Shown here piece after piece: positions 17,270 through 26,929 of a stretch of 64,000 nucleotides of DNA. Position 1 is the first letter of the stretch. Each line of letters begins with the position of its first letter. A program made the translations under genes and the position numbers. Source of the DNA: Dermabacter sp. p3-SID358 (GTDB lineage Bacteria > Actinomycetota > Actinomycetes > Actinomycetales > Dermabacteraceae); assembly GCF_025147465.1 (NCBI RefSeq), contig NZ_JALXOZ010000004.1, positions 62,001 through 126,000 on the forward strand, read 5' to 3'. The notes below the pieces were generated by a model. It was not told the DNA's origin and did no database searches. It worked only from the letters and a program-made list of their open reading frames with translations.

Positions 17270-18347
17270 TTCACGCAAAGACGACCACGTGCGGCTCGCG
17301 ATGGAGCAGGAGACCGCGCGTCGCCGCTCGAGGGATTTTGACGATGTGCGCATCGTCCACCACCCCCTCAGCGCCGTGAACGTGGACACGGTTAGTCTCG
17401 AGGTTGAGATCGCAGACCGTACCTGGACGCTGCCGTATTACATCAACGGCATGACCGGCGGAAGTGAGTTCACCGGAAAAGTCAACCAAGCTCTCGCAAT
17501 CGCGGCCGCGGAGACCGGCATCGCGATGGCATCGGGATCGATGAGCGCATATTTCAAGGACCCCGCGTGCGCGCCGAGCTTTACCGTTCTTCGTGATGAA
17601 AACCCCCATGGCTTCCTCATGGCGAACCTCTCGGCGAACGCGAGCCCTGAGCAGGCGCGCGAGGCGATCGAACTGATCGACGCGGATGCCCTCCAGATTC
17701 ACGTCAATGCCGTGCAAGAAATCGTGATGCCCGAGGGGGATCGCGAGTTTGAGCACTGGCCGCAGCGTATCGAGGCGATTGCGCGCGCCGTGGACGTTCC
17801 CGTCATCGTCAAGGAAGTGGGCTTCGGAATGACGGGAGACACGGTTCGCGGCCTCTCGTCACTCGGGGTTGCGTACGTGGATGTCGCGGGCAATGGTGGA
17901 ACCGACTTTGCGCGGATCGAGAGCGCGCGTAGGGACGATCAGTTCTCCCATTTGAACGGATGGGGCCAGAGTGCGGTCGAAAGCCTCATCGATGCGCGGG
18001 GTGCCTCGCGGGATACGGGTGTACCGCTTTTCGCGAGCGGCGGGGTGCGCACGAGCCTCGATGTCCTGAAGGCTCTCGCACTCGGTGCAAAAGCGGTAGG
18101 CGTTGCCGGTGGTTTTCTCGCGATCGTGCGTGAGAGTGGCCCTGATGCCCTCATTCGCGAAATCCGTGTGTGGGAGGGACAGCTGCGCTCAATGATGGCT
18201 CTTGTGGGGGCGCGAAACGTTCCCGCGCTCACGCGCACGGATCTTCTTCTCACGGGCAGAGTGCGCGAGTACGCGGATGCGAGGGGCTTTGATCTTTCCC
18301 ATTTCGCGCGACGAAGCGGCAAGGTGAGTGGAGGTTTGCATGAGTGA
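17262..18347 (+). CDS. fni: Type 2 isopentenyl-diphosphate delta-isomerase
   Basis: A 361-residue FMN- and NADPH-dependent isomerase interconverting isopentenyl and dimethylallyl diphosphate. RKDDHVRLA opens the protein, ASGSMSAYFKDP and QIHVNAVQEIVMPEGD contain substrate-binding residues, and VIVKEVGFGMTGDTVRGL, VDVAGNGGTDFARIE and ASGGVRTSLDVLKALALGA build the TIM-barrel flavin site. Type 2 enzymes commonly go with the mevalonate pathway. It overlaps both neighbours in the operon. Confidence 0.95.
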   Translation: MSSSRKDDHVRLAMEQETARRRSRDFDDVRIVHHPLSAVNVDTVSLEVEIADRTWTLPYYINGMTGGSEFTGKVNQALAIAAAETGIAMASGSMSAYFKDPACAPSFTVLRDENPHGFLMANLSANASPEQAREAIELIDADALQIHVNAVQEIVMPEGDREFEHWPQRIEAIARAVDVPVIVKEVGFGMTGDTVRGLSSLGVAYVDVAGNGGTDFARIESARRDDQFSHLNGWGQSAVESLIDARGASRDTGVPLFASGGVRTSLDVLKALALGAKAVGVAGGFLAIVRESGPDALIREIRVWEGQLRSMMALVGARNVPALTRTDLLLTGRVREYADARGFDLSHFARRSGKVSGGLHE

Positions 18348-19401
18348 CAAAAACGATCAGGGATTGTTCGCCCACATTCCCATGAAGTGGCTCGGCCCCC
18401 TCAGGATCAGCGGAAACGTTGCCGAAGGAGAGGTCGAGGTTCCCCTCGCGACCTACGAGACGACCCTATTTCCCTCGGTCAAGCGGGGTGCGACCGTGTC
18501 GCGTCTTGTTGAGGGCGGGATTCGCACGACCCTCGTGGACGAGCGGATGACTCGCTCGATCCTATTCCAAGCAGATTCGGCCGCTGAGGCTCATGAAGCA
18601 GCGAAGCGTGTGTGTGCGGACCTCCCCGTCCTCCAAGAAGTTGTATCCTCGACGAGCCGTTTCGCGCGCCTCATCGATGTCGCCCCCGAGATCGTGGGCA
18701 ACCTTCTCTACCTTCGCCTCGAATTTCTGACGGGTGACGCCGCCGGCCACAACATGGTGACTCTCGCCGCGGACGCGCTCATGCCTCACATCGCGAGCCG
18801 CGAGCCCGCGCTGCGATACGCGAGTATTTCCGGTAATTACTGCACCGATAAGAAGCCTTCCGCGGTCAACGGCATCCGCGGCCGTGGCAAAAATGTCGTT
18901 GCTGAAATCACCCTGCCCGAAGAGGTGCTCCGGCGTAGACTCCGCACGAGTGCCGAACGCATGGTGGATCTCAACGTGCGCAAGAATCTCGTGGGCGGTA
19001 TCGCCGCTGGCTCGCTTAGGAGTGCGAACGCCCACTATGCGAACATGCTGCTCGGCTTCTATCTCGCGACCGGCCAGGACGCGGCAAACATCGTCGAAGG
19101 AAGCCAGGGGATTACCCACCTTGAGCGCCGTGGTGCTCATGGTGAGGATCTCTACTTCTCGTGCACGATCCCTCATCTCATCGTTGGGTCTGTGGGCAAT
19201 GGCAAGGGCCTTGAGTTTGTGAGCGAAAATCTCGCGCGACTCGGCTGCCGTGAAGAACGCGAACCCGGGGAAAATGCACGCCGGCTCGCGGGGCTTGCCG
19301 CGGCGACAGTGCTTTGCGGGGAGCTTTCCCTCATGGCGGCGCAGACCAATCCGGGCGAGCTCATGGCCGCCCACGTCCAGTTCGAAAGGAGCTCGCGATG
19401 A
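18340..19401 (+). CDS. mvaA: Hydroxymethylglutaryl-CoA reductase
   Basis: A 353-residue soluble reductase, the committing step of the mevalonate pathway, reducing HMG-CoA to mevalonate. LATYETTLFPSVKRG supplies the catalytic glutamate, SGNYCTDKKPSAVNGIRGRG the catalytic lysine, and TGQDAANIVEGSQG the aspartate. ELMAAHVQFERSS near the end may hold the catalytic histidine. The size, without a membrane anchor, matches the short actinobacterial form. I chose ATG 18340 because AGTGGAGG lies about ten bases upstream; it overlaps the fni stop. An in-frame start at 18328 has no better ribosome site. Confidence 0.93.
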   Translation: MSDKNDQGLFAHIPMKWLGPLRISGNVAEGEVEVPLATYETTLFPSVKRGATVSRLVEGGIRTTLVDERMTRSILFQADSAAEAHEAAKRVCADLPVLQEVVSSTSRFARLIDVAPEIVGNLLYLRLEFLTGDAAGHNMVTLAADALMPHIASREPALRYASISGNYCTDKKPSAVNGIRGRGKNVVAEITLPEEVLRRRLRTSAERMVDLNVRKNLVGGIAAGSLRSANAHYANMLLGFYLATGQDAANIVEGSQGITHLERRGAHGEDLYFSCTIPHLIVGSVGNGKGLEFVSENLARLGCREEREPGENARRLAGLAAATVLCGELSLMAAQTNPGELMAAHVQFERSSR

Positions 19402-20558
19402 CCCGCGCGATCGGCATCACCGATATTTCAGCGGCAACAACCTCGCTCTTCCTCCCACTCACCGCCCTCGCCGAGGCGCAAGGCACGAGCGCCGGGAAGT
19501 ACCTGCGCGGCATCGGTCAACACGAGATGAGCGTCCCGTGCGAGGACGAGGACATCGTGACTCTCGCGGCCCGCGCGGCGGCCCCCATCATCGAACGACA
19601 CGGTGCGGGGGACATCCGCACGCTGCTTTTCGCGACCGAGACCGGAATCGACCAATCGAAGGCCGCGGGCATTTACGTGCATGAGCTTCTTGGGCTTTCC
19701 GAAAACACCCGAGTCCTGGAGCTTAAAGAGGCGTGCTATTCGGCGACCGCGGCGCTCCAATTTGCGCTCGGCATCGTCGCCCGAAACCCGGGGGAGAAGG
19801 TCCTCGTGATCGCGAGCGATATTGCTCGCTACGAACTTGACTCGAGCGGTGAGGCGACCCAGGGTGCAGGTGCCTTAGCGATGCTCGTGTGCGCCGATCC
19901 GGCGATCATGGCCATTGAGCCTGCCTCAGGTCTGTTTACCGAAAACGTCCACGACTTTTGGCGACCGAATGATCGCACGACCGCACTTGTTGATGGCCGC
20001 TTTTCCGTGACCGTGTACCTGCGTGCGGTGATCTCCGCTTACGACGACTATGTGAGTCGCGGGGGAGCGAAGTTTGCCGATCTTTCGCGCGTGTGCTTCC
20101 ACCAGCCGTTCACGAAAATGGCGGCGAAGGCCATGCAAACTCTCGCGAAGCACGCGGGTGCCGAATCGGTTGCAAACGCCGTCTCTTCGCTCGAAGAGAC
20201 GATGATTCTCAACCGTCGCCTGGGCAACACCTATACCGCATCGGTCTACATGGGGCTCCTCTCGCTCCTGGAACACGCCGAGCTCGAGGCGGGGGAGCGC
20301 ATCGGGATCTTCAGCTATGGCTCCGGCGCCGTAGCGGAGTTCTTTGCCGGCACGCTTATTGAGGGGTACCGCAATCATCTCCGCCCCGGCGCGCTTACGG
20401 CCCAGCTCGATGCACGTCGGGAAATCGACTACGCAGAGTATCGCGAGCGCCATACTCGGGCGGATAGAACGGGAGACTTCGAGACGCGGGTGGAAGGGCG
20501 AGGCCCGTTCCGTTTCGCTGGGGTGCGCGACTCAATTCGGGCGTACGAAAAGGCGTAA
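19398..20558 (+). CDS. mvaS: Hydroxymethylglutaryl-CoA synthase
   Basis: A 386-residue thiolase-fold enzyme that condenses acetoacetyl-CoA with acetyl-CoA. ELKEACYSATAALQFALG carries the nucleophilic cysteine at residue 113, and RVCFHQPFTKMAAKAM the histidine and neighbouring residues that bind CoA. The ATG at 19398 overlaps the mvaA stop. It is the last gene of the mevalonate run, so all six enzymes from acetoacetyl-CoA to dimethylallyl diphosphate are encoded here; a thiolase is not. The frame extends upstream to 19314 but that part overlaps mvaA. Confidence 0.94.
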   Translation: MTRAIGITDISAATTSLFLPLTALAEAQGTSAGKYLRGIGQHEMSVPCEDEDIVTLAARAAAPIIERHGAGDIRTLLFATETGIDQSKAAGIYVHELLGLSENTRVLELKEACYSATAALQFALGIVARNPGEKVLVIASDIARYELDSSGEATQGAGALAMLVCADPAIMAIEPASGLFTENVHDFWRPNDRTTALVDGRFSVTVYLRAVISAYDDYVSRGGAKFADLSRVCFHQPFTKMAAKAMQTLAKHAGAESVANAVSSLEETMILNRRLGNTYTASVYMGLLSLLEHAELEAGERIGIFSYGSGAVAEFFAGTLIEGYRNHLRPGALTAQLDARREIDYAEYRERHTRADRTGDFETRVEGRGPFRFAGVRDSIRAYEKA

Positions 20559-20695
20559 GAAGGAGGTTCGACGCTGGCTCGGCAACCGTCGGAACTCTTC
20601 TCGTGTGAAGGCCTCCACAATGGGACTCGAAAAGTTGCCGGGCCCTTGGGGCTCGACTATTGTTGTATTTCGTTCGGTTCGCCGAGCGAGTCCCT

Positions 20696-20767
20696 TGGGG
20701 TATGGTGTAATTGGCAACACGGCTGATTCTGGTTCAGTTGTTCTAGGTTCGAGTCCTGGTACCCCAG
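20696..20767 (+). tRNA. tRNA-Gln (CTG anticodon)
   Basis: The acceptor arm TGGGGTA pairs with TACCCCA. The anticodon stem GCTGA pairs with TCAGT around the loop TTCTGGT, giving anticodon CTG. The T-arm has the usual GGTTCGAGTCC. No CCA is encoded. Confidence 0.9.
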
Positions 20768-20843
20768 CGATGCAGGTCACACGGCCTGGATTTGGAAACA
20801 ACCAGCAGTTTTGCTAAAGTTTCTACGGCCTCATTGAGGTAAG

Positions 20844-20916
20844 GCCCCGTTCGTCTAGCGGCCTAGGACGTCGCCCTCTCACGGCGGTAACACCGGTTCA
20901 AATCCGGTACGGGGTA
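20844..20916 (+). tRNA. tRNA-Glu (CTC anticodon)
   Basis: The sequence begins GCCCCGTTCGTCTAGCGGCC, as in other actinobacterial tRNA-Glu. The anticodon arm CCGCCCTCTCACGGCGG-like stem places CTC in the loop. The T-arm is CCGGTTCAAATCCGG. It lies 77 bp after tRNA-Gln and is followed by a strong terminator. Confidence 0.9.
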
Positions 20917-20922
20917 CAGAGT

Positions 20923-20955
20923 AAAAGCCCGACCACTTCAGTGGTCGGGCTTTTT
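20923..20955 (+). terminator. Rho-independent terminator after the tRNA pair
   Basis: A perfect inverted repeat: AAAAGCCCGACCAC, loop TTCA, GTGGTCGGGCTTTT, ending in a run of five T. It closes the tRNA-Gln/tRNA-Glu unit seven bases after the tRNA-Glu end. Confidence 0.93.
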
Positions 20956-21042
20956 CGTACTCGGGACCTTTCCGGCGTATCCTTAAAGCCAGCAGGGAGT
21001 TTGGCTCACAAAAGCGTGAGCCCGGCCGTGGAAGGAAAAACC

Positions 21043-21861
21043 ATGAGTGCAAATGAAGGCCGCATCGTTGTCGGCGTAGAGGACACTGAGGAATCCGATC
21101 ACGCAATCCGTTGGGCCGCGCGAAACGCGCTCGCTCTCAAAAAGCCCCTGCATCTTGTTCATGCCTTCGTGTGGCCGCTCATGGGCGTTGATGTCGACCC
21201 TGTCCCTGGCGTGAGCGGTTCGGGCCTCAAGGTTGCGGCGCAGCGCTTGCTGGATGAGGCTGCGCAGATCGCGTATGAGGTTGCGCCCGGCTGCGAAGTG
21301 ACGACCCAAATCGTTGACGGTCGCGCCGTTGATGTCCTGATTCAGCAGTCGGAGAGCGCGGATGCGCTCGTCGTAGGGTCACGTGGGCTCGGGCGCTTCC
21401 TTTCGCTCATCGTGGGCTCGACGAGTTCGGCACTGCTCACACGTTCGAAGTGCTCGATTGTCGTTGTCCGCGGCGACATTGCCGCTGATGGCCCCGTCGC
21501 GGTGTTCTACGACGGCGGAACGGCTTTTGAGCGAGCCCTCGACCGCGCGGCTGAGTTCGCCAAGATCTACGGTACAGGCGTGCGAGTGATTCCGTCGATC
21601 GTGATCCCCGAAGAACAATGGGCGGGAATCCTCGAAAGCGCGCAGCGATACTTGCGCGCGGTTGCGCCCGCGGTTGAGGTCGAGATCACCGAGTACGGTC
21701 GCCAGCACACCGCGAAGGAGCTCATTCAGCGCAGCGAGGGTACACGCCTGATCGTCGCGAACGCGCGCGGTAAGAATGACGAGCTCGAACGGCAGCCCGT
21801 CGTGTCGAATACCGCATTTTTGCAGTACGCGAATACCCCCGTGTGGCTCGAGCGGCGATAG
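21043..21861 (+). CDS. Tandem universal stress protein
   Basis: A 272-residue protein with two UspA-like domains. The first (about residues 5-145) begins RIVVGVEDTEESDHAIRWAA and has VGSRGLGRFLSLIVGSTSSA, which fits the ATP-binding G-2x-G-9x-GS pattern. The second (about 150-272) starts VAVFYDGGTAFERALDRAA but lacks a clear ATP motif. The ATG 21043 follows GGAAGG. A GGGAC-containing stretch at 20963 resembles half of a DosR box; universal stress proteins belong to the DosR regulon in mycobacteria, but the match here is weak. Confidence 0.87.
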   Translation: MSANEGRIVVGVEDTEESDHAIRWAARNALALKKPLHLVHAFVWPLMGVDVDPVPGVSGSGLKVAAQRLLDEAAQIAYEVAPGCEVTTQIVDGRAVDVLIQQSESADALVVGSRGLGRFLSLIVGSTSSALLTRSKCSIVVVRGDIAADGPVAVFYDGGTAFERALDRAAEFAKIYGTGVRVIPSIVIPEEQWAGILESAQRYLRAVAPAVEVEITEYGRQHTAKELIQRSEGTRLIVANARGKNDELERQPVVSNTAFLQYANTPVWLERR

Positions 21862-21862
21862 A

Positions 21863-21886
21863 CCCTCCCACTCCTTTGGGGGAGGC
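21863..21886. terminator. Weak hairpin between the stress protein and the IclR gene
   Basis: CCCTCCC at 21863-21869 can pair with GGGGGAGG at 21878-21885. There is no T-tract. It lies between the two convergent stops and could serve both genes. Confidence 0.35.
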
Positions 21887-21888
21887 GG

Positions 21889-22620
21889 TCATCCCCCAGT
21901 CTGACGCACGAGCTCGCTGAGCTTTTCTGCGTAGGCGATCACCGAGGCCGCGTGCACGCGCCCTGGCTGTCGTGTCATGCGGTCAATTGGGCCCGAAATT
22001 GAAAGCGCCGCAACGACACGGTCGCTCGGGCCTCGCACCGGCGCGCTCACGGAAGCGACGCCCGACTCTCGCTCACCCACACTTTGGGCCCACCCGCGAC
22101 GTCGCACAGCGGACAGCATCGAGGCGGTGAACCGCGCACCGTGGAGGCCGCGGTGAAGTCTGTCGGGCTCCTCCCACGCGAGAAGGATCTGCGCGGCGGA
22201 TCCCGCGCGCATCGTGAGAGTGGAGCCAAGGGGGACCGTGTCACGAAGGCCGCTAGGCCGTTCGGCCGTGGCAACACATACTCGGTGGTCGGCCTGCCTG
22301 CGGTAGAGCTGGGCGGATTCGCCGGTGTGGTCACGAAGCTCGGCGAGGACGGGGCCAGCGGAGGCAAGGAGGCGATCTTCGCCAGCAGCTGCGGCGAGCT
22401 CGGTCAGGCGCGGGCCGAGAATGAAGCGCCCTTGGATATCGCGCGCGACGAGCCTGTGATGTTCGAGTGCGACCGCGAGACGGTGTGCGGTGGGGCGTGC
22501 GAGGCCGGTTGTACTCACGAGATTCGCGAGCGTCGCGGGGCCTGCTTCGAGCGCCCCAAGTACCGTGGCGGCCTTGTCGATGACGCCAACGCCGCTTCCC
22601 TCTTCCATCTGAATGTTCAT
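21889..22620 (-). CDS. IclR-family regulator of leuCD (NdgR/LtbR type)
   Basis: A 243-residue regulator. The N-terminal winged helix includes [20 protein letters not shown], and the IclR effector domain follows from about residue 80 ([19 protein letters not shown], then [10 protein letters not shown]). It is divergent from leuC, the conserved arrangement of NdgR of Streptomyces and LtbR of Corynebacterium, which control leucine synthesis. The 134 bp gap should hold the operator; the near-palindrome ATTTGAAAT at 22643 is one candidate. An alternative start is ATG 22608 (MEEGSGVG). Confidence 0.85.
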   Translation of the reverse strand: MNIQMEEGSGVGVIDKAATVLGALEAGPATLANLVSTTGLARPTAHRLAVALEHHRLVARDIQGRFILGPRLTELAAAAGEDRLLASAGPVLAELRDHTGESAQLYRRQADHRVCVATAERPSGLRDTVPLGSTLTMRAGSAAQILLAWEEPDRLHRGLHGARFTASMLSAVRRRGWAQSVGERESGVASVSAPVRGPSDRVVAALSISGPIDRMTRQPGRVHAASVIAYAEKLSELVRQTGG

Positions 22621-22754
22621 GGACTAAGACTAGCGTCTCGAGATTTGAAATGCGAACGCTTCACCTTCGGGCGTCCGTGAAACTTGGACTCAACGAGTCG
22701 CGCGCCCTCACAGAAGGGGTGACGCGGGGAGACAACGATCGAGGAGTCATACAC

Positions 22755-24191
22755 ATGGCGGGAACTCTCGCGGAAAAGGTTTGGCAGGACCACGTCGTCC
22801 GCAAGGGCGAAGGAAACGAGCCCGACCTTCTGTACATCGACCTCCACCTTCTTCACGAGGTGACCTCGCCCCAAGCTTTCGAAGGGCTACGCCTCGAAGG
22901 GCGTAAGCCTCGCCGCGTTGACCAGACGCTCGCGACGGAGGACCACAACACGCCGACCGTCAATATCGATAAGCCGATTGCCGACATCACGAGCCGCACC
23001 CAGATCGACACCCTGCGCAAGAATGCCGAGGAGTTTGGCGTACGCATCCACTCACTCGGCGACGTTGACCAGGGCATTGTTCACGTCGTGGGTCCGCAGC
23101 TCGGTCTCACGATGCCTGGCATCACGGTCGTCTGCGGTGACTCGCATACCTCGACCCACGGCGCGTTTGGCGCGCTCGCCTTCGGCATTGGCACGTCTGA
23201 GGTCGAGCACGTGCTCGCCACCCAGACCCTGCCTCTCAAGCCCTTCAAGACCATGGCGATCAACGTGGAGGGCTCGCTCAAACCCGGAGTGAGCGCAAAA
23301 GACATCATCCTCGCGGTCATCGCAAAGATCGGTACGGGCGGCGGTCAGGGCTACGTTCTCGAGTACCGCGGTGAAGCGATTCGGGGCCTTTCGATGGAGG
23401 GCCGCATGACGATCTGCAACATGTCGATCGAGGCGGGCGCCCGCGCGGGCATGATCGCGCCCGACGAGACGACATTTGAGTATGTCAAGGGTCGCCCCCA
23501 CGCGCCGAAGGGGGAGGCGTGGGACGAGGCAGTCGAGTACTGGAAGAGCCTGAGGAGCGATGACGACGCGGTCTTCGATGCCGAGGTCGTGATCAATGCC
23601 GATGAACTCGAACCGTTCGTCACATGGGGCACAAATCCCGGTCAGGGGCTTCCGCTCACGAGCAACGTCCCCTCGCCTGAGGACTTCGCCGACGAGAACT
23701 CGAAGGCTGCATGTGAGCGCGCGCTTGAATACATGGATCTCGAGGCGGGTACTCCGCTCAAGGATATTCGCGTCGACACGGTCTTCATGGGCTCGTGCAC
23801 GAACGGCCGCATCGAGGACCTTCGCGCCTTCACCGAGGTGATTCGAGGGCGCAAGAAGGCCCCGAACGTTCGGGTGCTCGTCGTTCCGGGTTCGGCGCGC
23901 GTGCGCCTCCAGGCGGAAGCCGAAGGGCTCGACAAAGACATCCTCGCCTTCGGCGCCGAATGGCGAAATGCGGGGTGTTCGATGTGTCTCGGCATGAACC
24001 CCGACCAGCTAGCTCCTGGTGAGCGCTCGGCCTCGACCTCGAACCGTAATTTCGAAGGGCGTCAGGGCAAGGGTGGACGCACCCACCTCGTGTCGCCAGT
24101 TGTGGCGGCAGCGACCGCCGTGCGCGGAACCCTCTCGTCGCCCGCTGATCTTGACAATCTTGGAGAAACCGACGCCGTGGTGCTCGTCTGA
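22755..24191 (+). CDS. leuC: 3-isopropylmalate dehydratase large subunit
   Basis: A 478-residue aconitase-family subunit that, with LeuD, isomerises 2-isopropylmalate to 3-isopropylmalate. [36 protein letters not shown] and [13 protein letters not shown] provide the cysteines of the 4Fe-4S cluster, and [20 protein letters not shown] is typical of the C-terminus. I chose ATG 22755 ([10 protein letters not shown]), preceded by GAGGAG. The frame continues upstream without a plausible start. leuD follows after 32 bp. Confidence 0.95.
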   Translation: MAGTLAEKVWQDHVVRKGEGNEPDLLYIDLHLLHEVTSPQAFEGLRLEGRKPRRVDQTLATEDHNTPTVNIDKPIADITSRTQIDTLRKNAEEFGVRIHSLGDVDQGIVHVVGPQLGLTMPGITVVCGDSHTSTHGAFGALAFGIGTSEVEHVLATQTLPLKPFKTMAINVEGSLKPGVSAKDIILAVIAKIGTGGGQGYVLEYRGEAIRGLSMEGRMTICNMSIEAGARAGMIAPDETTFEYVKGRPHAPKGEAWDEAVEYWKSLRSDDDAVFDAEVVINADELEPFVTWGTNPGQGLPLTSNVPSPEDFADENSKAACERALEYMDLEAGTPLKDIRVDTVFMGSCTNGRIEDLRAFTEVIRGRKKAPNVRVLVVPGSARVRLQAEAEGLDKDILAFGAEWRNAGCSMCLGMNPDQLAPGERSASTSNRNFEGRQGKGGRTHLVSPVVAAATAVRGTLSSPADLDNLGETDAVVLV

Positions 24192-24223
24192 GTGCCCACG
24201 GACGTTAGGAAAGGACTCACACC

Positions 24224-24835
24224 ATGGAAAAGTTCATCTCGCACACAGGCGTAGGCGTTCCGCTGCGTCGCTCGAACGTTGATACAGACCAAATTATCCC
24301 CGCCGTGTACCTCAAGCGCGTGACGAAGACGGGCTTCGACGATGGCCTTTTCAGCGCGTGGCGCCAGGACCCGGACTTCGTACTCAACCGCGAGCCGTAC
24401 GCACGTGGCTCCGTGCTCGTTGCGGGTGAGGAGTTTGGCACTGGTTCTTCGCGCGAACACGCGGTGTGGGCGCTTCGTGACTACGGCTTCAAGGCCGTAC
24501 TTTCGAGCCGTTTTGCCGATATTTTCCGCGGAAATGCTGGCAAGCAGGGCCTCGTGGCCGCAGTTCTCGCCCAATCCGACATCGAGCAGATCTGGAAAAT
24601 CCTCGAAAACGCGCCGGGCACCGACATCACCGTTGACCTCGAAAACCGCGTGGTTGAGGTTGCTGATTCGACCTTCTCATTCGAGATCGACGACTACACC
24701 CGCTGGCGTCTCATGGAGGGGCTCGACGACATCGGTCTCACTTTGCGCCACGAAGAGGACATCACTAAATTCGAGAAGCGCCGCCCTTCGTGGCTCCCGA
24801 AGACCCTTCCCGCGTTCACTGCCGATAGCCGATAG
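24224..24835 (+). CDS. leuD: 3-isopropylmalate dehydratase small subunit
   Basis: A 203-residue swivel-domain partner of LeuC. It has [20 protein letters not shown] and [20 protein letters not shown], both family signatures. The ribosome site AGGAAAGGA precedes the ATG. It is transcribed with leuC and is followed 117 bp later by murA. Confidence 0.96.
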   Translation: MEKFISHTGVGVPLRRSNVDTDQIIPAVYLKRVTKTGFDDGLFSAWRQDPDFVLNREPYARGSVLVAGEEFGTGSSREHAVWALRDYGFKAVLSSRFADIFRGNAGKQGLVAAVLAQSDIEQIWKILENAPGTDITVDLENRVVEVADSTFSFEIDDYTRWRLMEGLDDIGLTLRHEEDITKFEKRRPSWLPKTLPAFTADSR

Positions 24836-24952
24836 CGGGCGATATTGCGCCCTCGGCGTACACGGGCGCGTGTGCAGTTCTTTTCAAAGGGCTGTTCGGT
24901 ATGGTGAGACGGTTACCTGTGGGCTCGGCCCGGAAAGGGAATCAACTCCACT

Positions 24953-26269
24953 ATGACCTCAAGCTTCTATGTGCGTGGCGGGAAGCCGCTCGAGGGTGAA
25001 ATCACCGTTCGAGGTGCGAAGAACCTGGTCTCGAAGGCCATGGTTGCAGCGCTCCTGGGCGAGACCGAAAGCTACCTCACGAGTGTTCCTGATATCAGCG
25101 ATGTGAGGATCGTTAGCGACCTCCTCAGCGTGCACGGCGTCAAGATCGAGCGCGATAAGGAGGCGGGCACGCTTCACATGGACCCGTCTAACGTCGAGCG
25201 CGCGCACGTGGCCGACATTGACGCCCACGCGGGGAGCTCACGAATTCCGATCCTTTTCTGCGGCCCCCTGCTTCACCGTCTTGGCGAAGCTGTGATCCCG
25301 GATCTCGGTGGCTGCCGCATCGGCACTCGTCCGATCAACTACCACCTCGACGTTCTGCGTAATTTTGGCGCGCATGTCGATAAGCGTGAACACGGTATCT
25401 ACATCACGGCGCCCGATGGGCTTCGTGGCGCAAAGATTCGCCTCGAATATCCGAGCGTCGGCGCGACAGAGCAGGTGCTCCTCACAGCCGTGCGCGCGCA
25501 AGGGATCACTGAGCTCGAAAACGCGGCGGTGGAGCCCGAGATCGAGGACCTCATTGCGGTGCTCCAAAAAATGGGCGCGATTATCTCGCTTCGCACAGAT
25601 CGCACGATCGTGATCGAAGGAGTCGAGAAACTGAACGGTTACCGACACCGCTGCATCCCCGATCGCATTGAGGCCGCGAGCTGGGCGTGCGCCGCGCTCG
25701 TGACCCACGGCGACGTGTTCGTCCGCGGCGCCGAGCAGAAGGCCATGGGCACGTTCCTCAATGTTCTGCGCAAGATTGGTGCCGGCGTTGACATCCATGA
25801 CGACGGCATTCGGTTCTACGACACGGGCGAAGGGCTTTCCTCCGCAGCGATCGAGACCGACGTCCACCCTGGCTTCATGACCGATTGGCAGCAGCCGCTC
25901 GTTGTGCTCCTCACGCAGGCGCATGGAATCTCGATCGTCCACGAAACCGTGTACGAAAACCGCCTCGGTTTCACGAGCGCGCTCAACGACATGGGTGCGC
26001 AGATCCAGGTGTATCGCGAGTGCCTTGGCGGCTCGCGTTGCCGCTTCGGCCAGCGCAACTACAACCACTCGGCGGTTGTGAACGGCCCGCGTCCGCTCAA
26101 GGGCGCGGAGATCACGGTCCCGGATCTCAGGGGCGGGTTCAGCTACCTCATTGCGGCGCTCGCTGCCGACGGCACTTCGCAAATTCACGGCATCGACCTC
26201 ATCGATCGAGGCTATGAATCGTTCAGGGACAAGCTCACAAAGCTCGGCGCCGAGTTTTGGGAAGAGTGA
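24953..26269 (+). CDS. murA: UDP-N-acetylglucosamine 1-carboxyvinyltransferase
   Basis: A 438-residue enolpyruvyl transferase, the first committed step of peptidoglycan synthesis. RGAKNLVSKAMVAALL carries the substrate-binding lysine and asparagine. PDLGGCRIGTRPINYHL has the active-site cysteine (residue 121), so the enzyme should be sensitive to fosfomycin, unlike mycobacterial enzymes with aspartate at this site. VPDLRGGFSYLIAALAA lies near the end. The ATG follows GGAAAGGGA. Confidence 0.95.
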   Translation: MTSSFYVRGGKPLEGEITVRGAKNLVSKAMVAALLGETESYLTSVPDISDVRIVSDLLSVHGVKIERDKEAGTLHMDPSNVERAHVADIDAHAGSSRIPILFCGPLLHRLGEAVIPDLGGCRIGTRPINYHLDVLRNFGAHVDKREHGIYITAPDGLRGAKIRLEYPSVGATEQVLLTAVRAQGITELENAAVEPEIEDLIAVLQKMGAIISLRTDRTIVIEGVEKLNGYRHRCIPDRIEAASWACAALVTHGDVFVRGAEQKAMGTFLNVLRKIGAGVDIHDDGIRFYDTGEGLSSAAIETDVHPGFMTDWQQPLVVLLTQAHGISIVHETVYENRLGFTSALNDMGAQIQVYRECLGGSRCRFGQRNYNHSAVVNGPRPLKGAEITVPDLRGGFSYLIAALAADGTSQIHGIDLIDRGYESFRDKLTKLGAEFWEE

Positions 26270-26302
26270 GAACCGATCAACGCGCGAGATGAGGAGTCAC
26301 CG

Positions 26303-26881
26303 GTGAACGAGAATCTTGCCGTGCACGTGAGCGATGCGTCCCAGGAGCGGTACACCTCGCTCGCGCTTCGCGAAATCCCGCTGCCGGACTACTGCGATGT
26401 GGTGATCGTGCCTACCAAGGGCGTGGATGAACCAGATCCGCGTGTGTGGGCCGAAGCGATCTTTTCGCACGAGAATGCGACTCTCTCATCCCGCGGAGCG
26501 CGTGCCGTGCGCGATGAGATCATTCGGCTCTTCGACCTCGTTCCCCCGCCCGAGCGTGAGCGCTTTGTGAGTGAGGTTGTGGGTTCGGAAGCACTCATCG
26601 TCGATGACACCCCCGCGCTCACGATCCGCATCGGTGTTGCCGTTGAACCCGGGGGCGACCTCGTGCGCATCACGACCGCGGTCAAGTACCGCACTATTCG
26701 GGGCCGCCTCACTTTCGGGCCGCGTCGCATGATGCACGCCTCGGCGATCCACACGCTCGCCAAGCGCGCTCCTGCGACCCTGCGACGCCGCGAGGCCGCG
26801 CAGCTCACGGCTGGTAAGCCTCGCCGCGCGGGTCTCACGCGCGGTATCCGCCGCAATCGCCAGCTCACATTGCGGAAGTGA
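26303..26881 (+). CDS. DUF2867-like hypothetical protein
   Basis: A 192-residue soluble protein starting at GTG 26303 behind GAGGAG. The middle part (ALTIRIGVAVEPGGDLVRIT, then TTAVKYRTIRGRLTFGPRRM) resembles DUF2867 proteins, which look like SRPBCC-type folds, and the C-terminus is very basic (RRAGLTRGIRRNRQLTLRK). The basic tail suggests contact with nucleic acid or membrane lipids, but this is a guess. It lies between murA and ddl, so it may be co-transcribed with cell-wall genes. Family assignment is tentative. Confidence 0.55.
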   Translation: MNENLAVHVSDASQERYTSLALREIPLPDYCDVVIVPTKGVDEPDPRVWAEAIFSHENATLSSRGARAVRDEIIRLFDLVPPPERERFVSEVVGSEALIVDDTPALTIRIGVAVEPGGDLVRITTAVKYRTIRGRLTFGPRRMMHASAIHTLAKRAPATLRRREAAQLTAGKPRRAGLTRGIRRNRQLTLRK

Positions 26882-26929
26882 CGAGCGCGCTGCTTTCGCG
26901 TTCGGTTCGATTTGAATAGAGGAGCCCAC

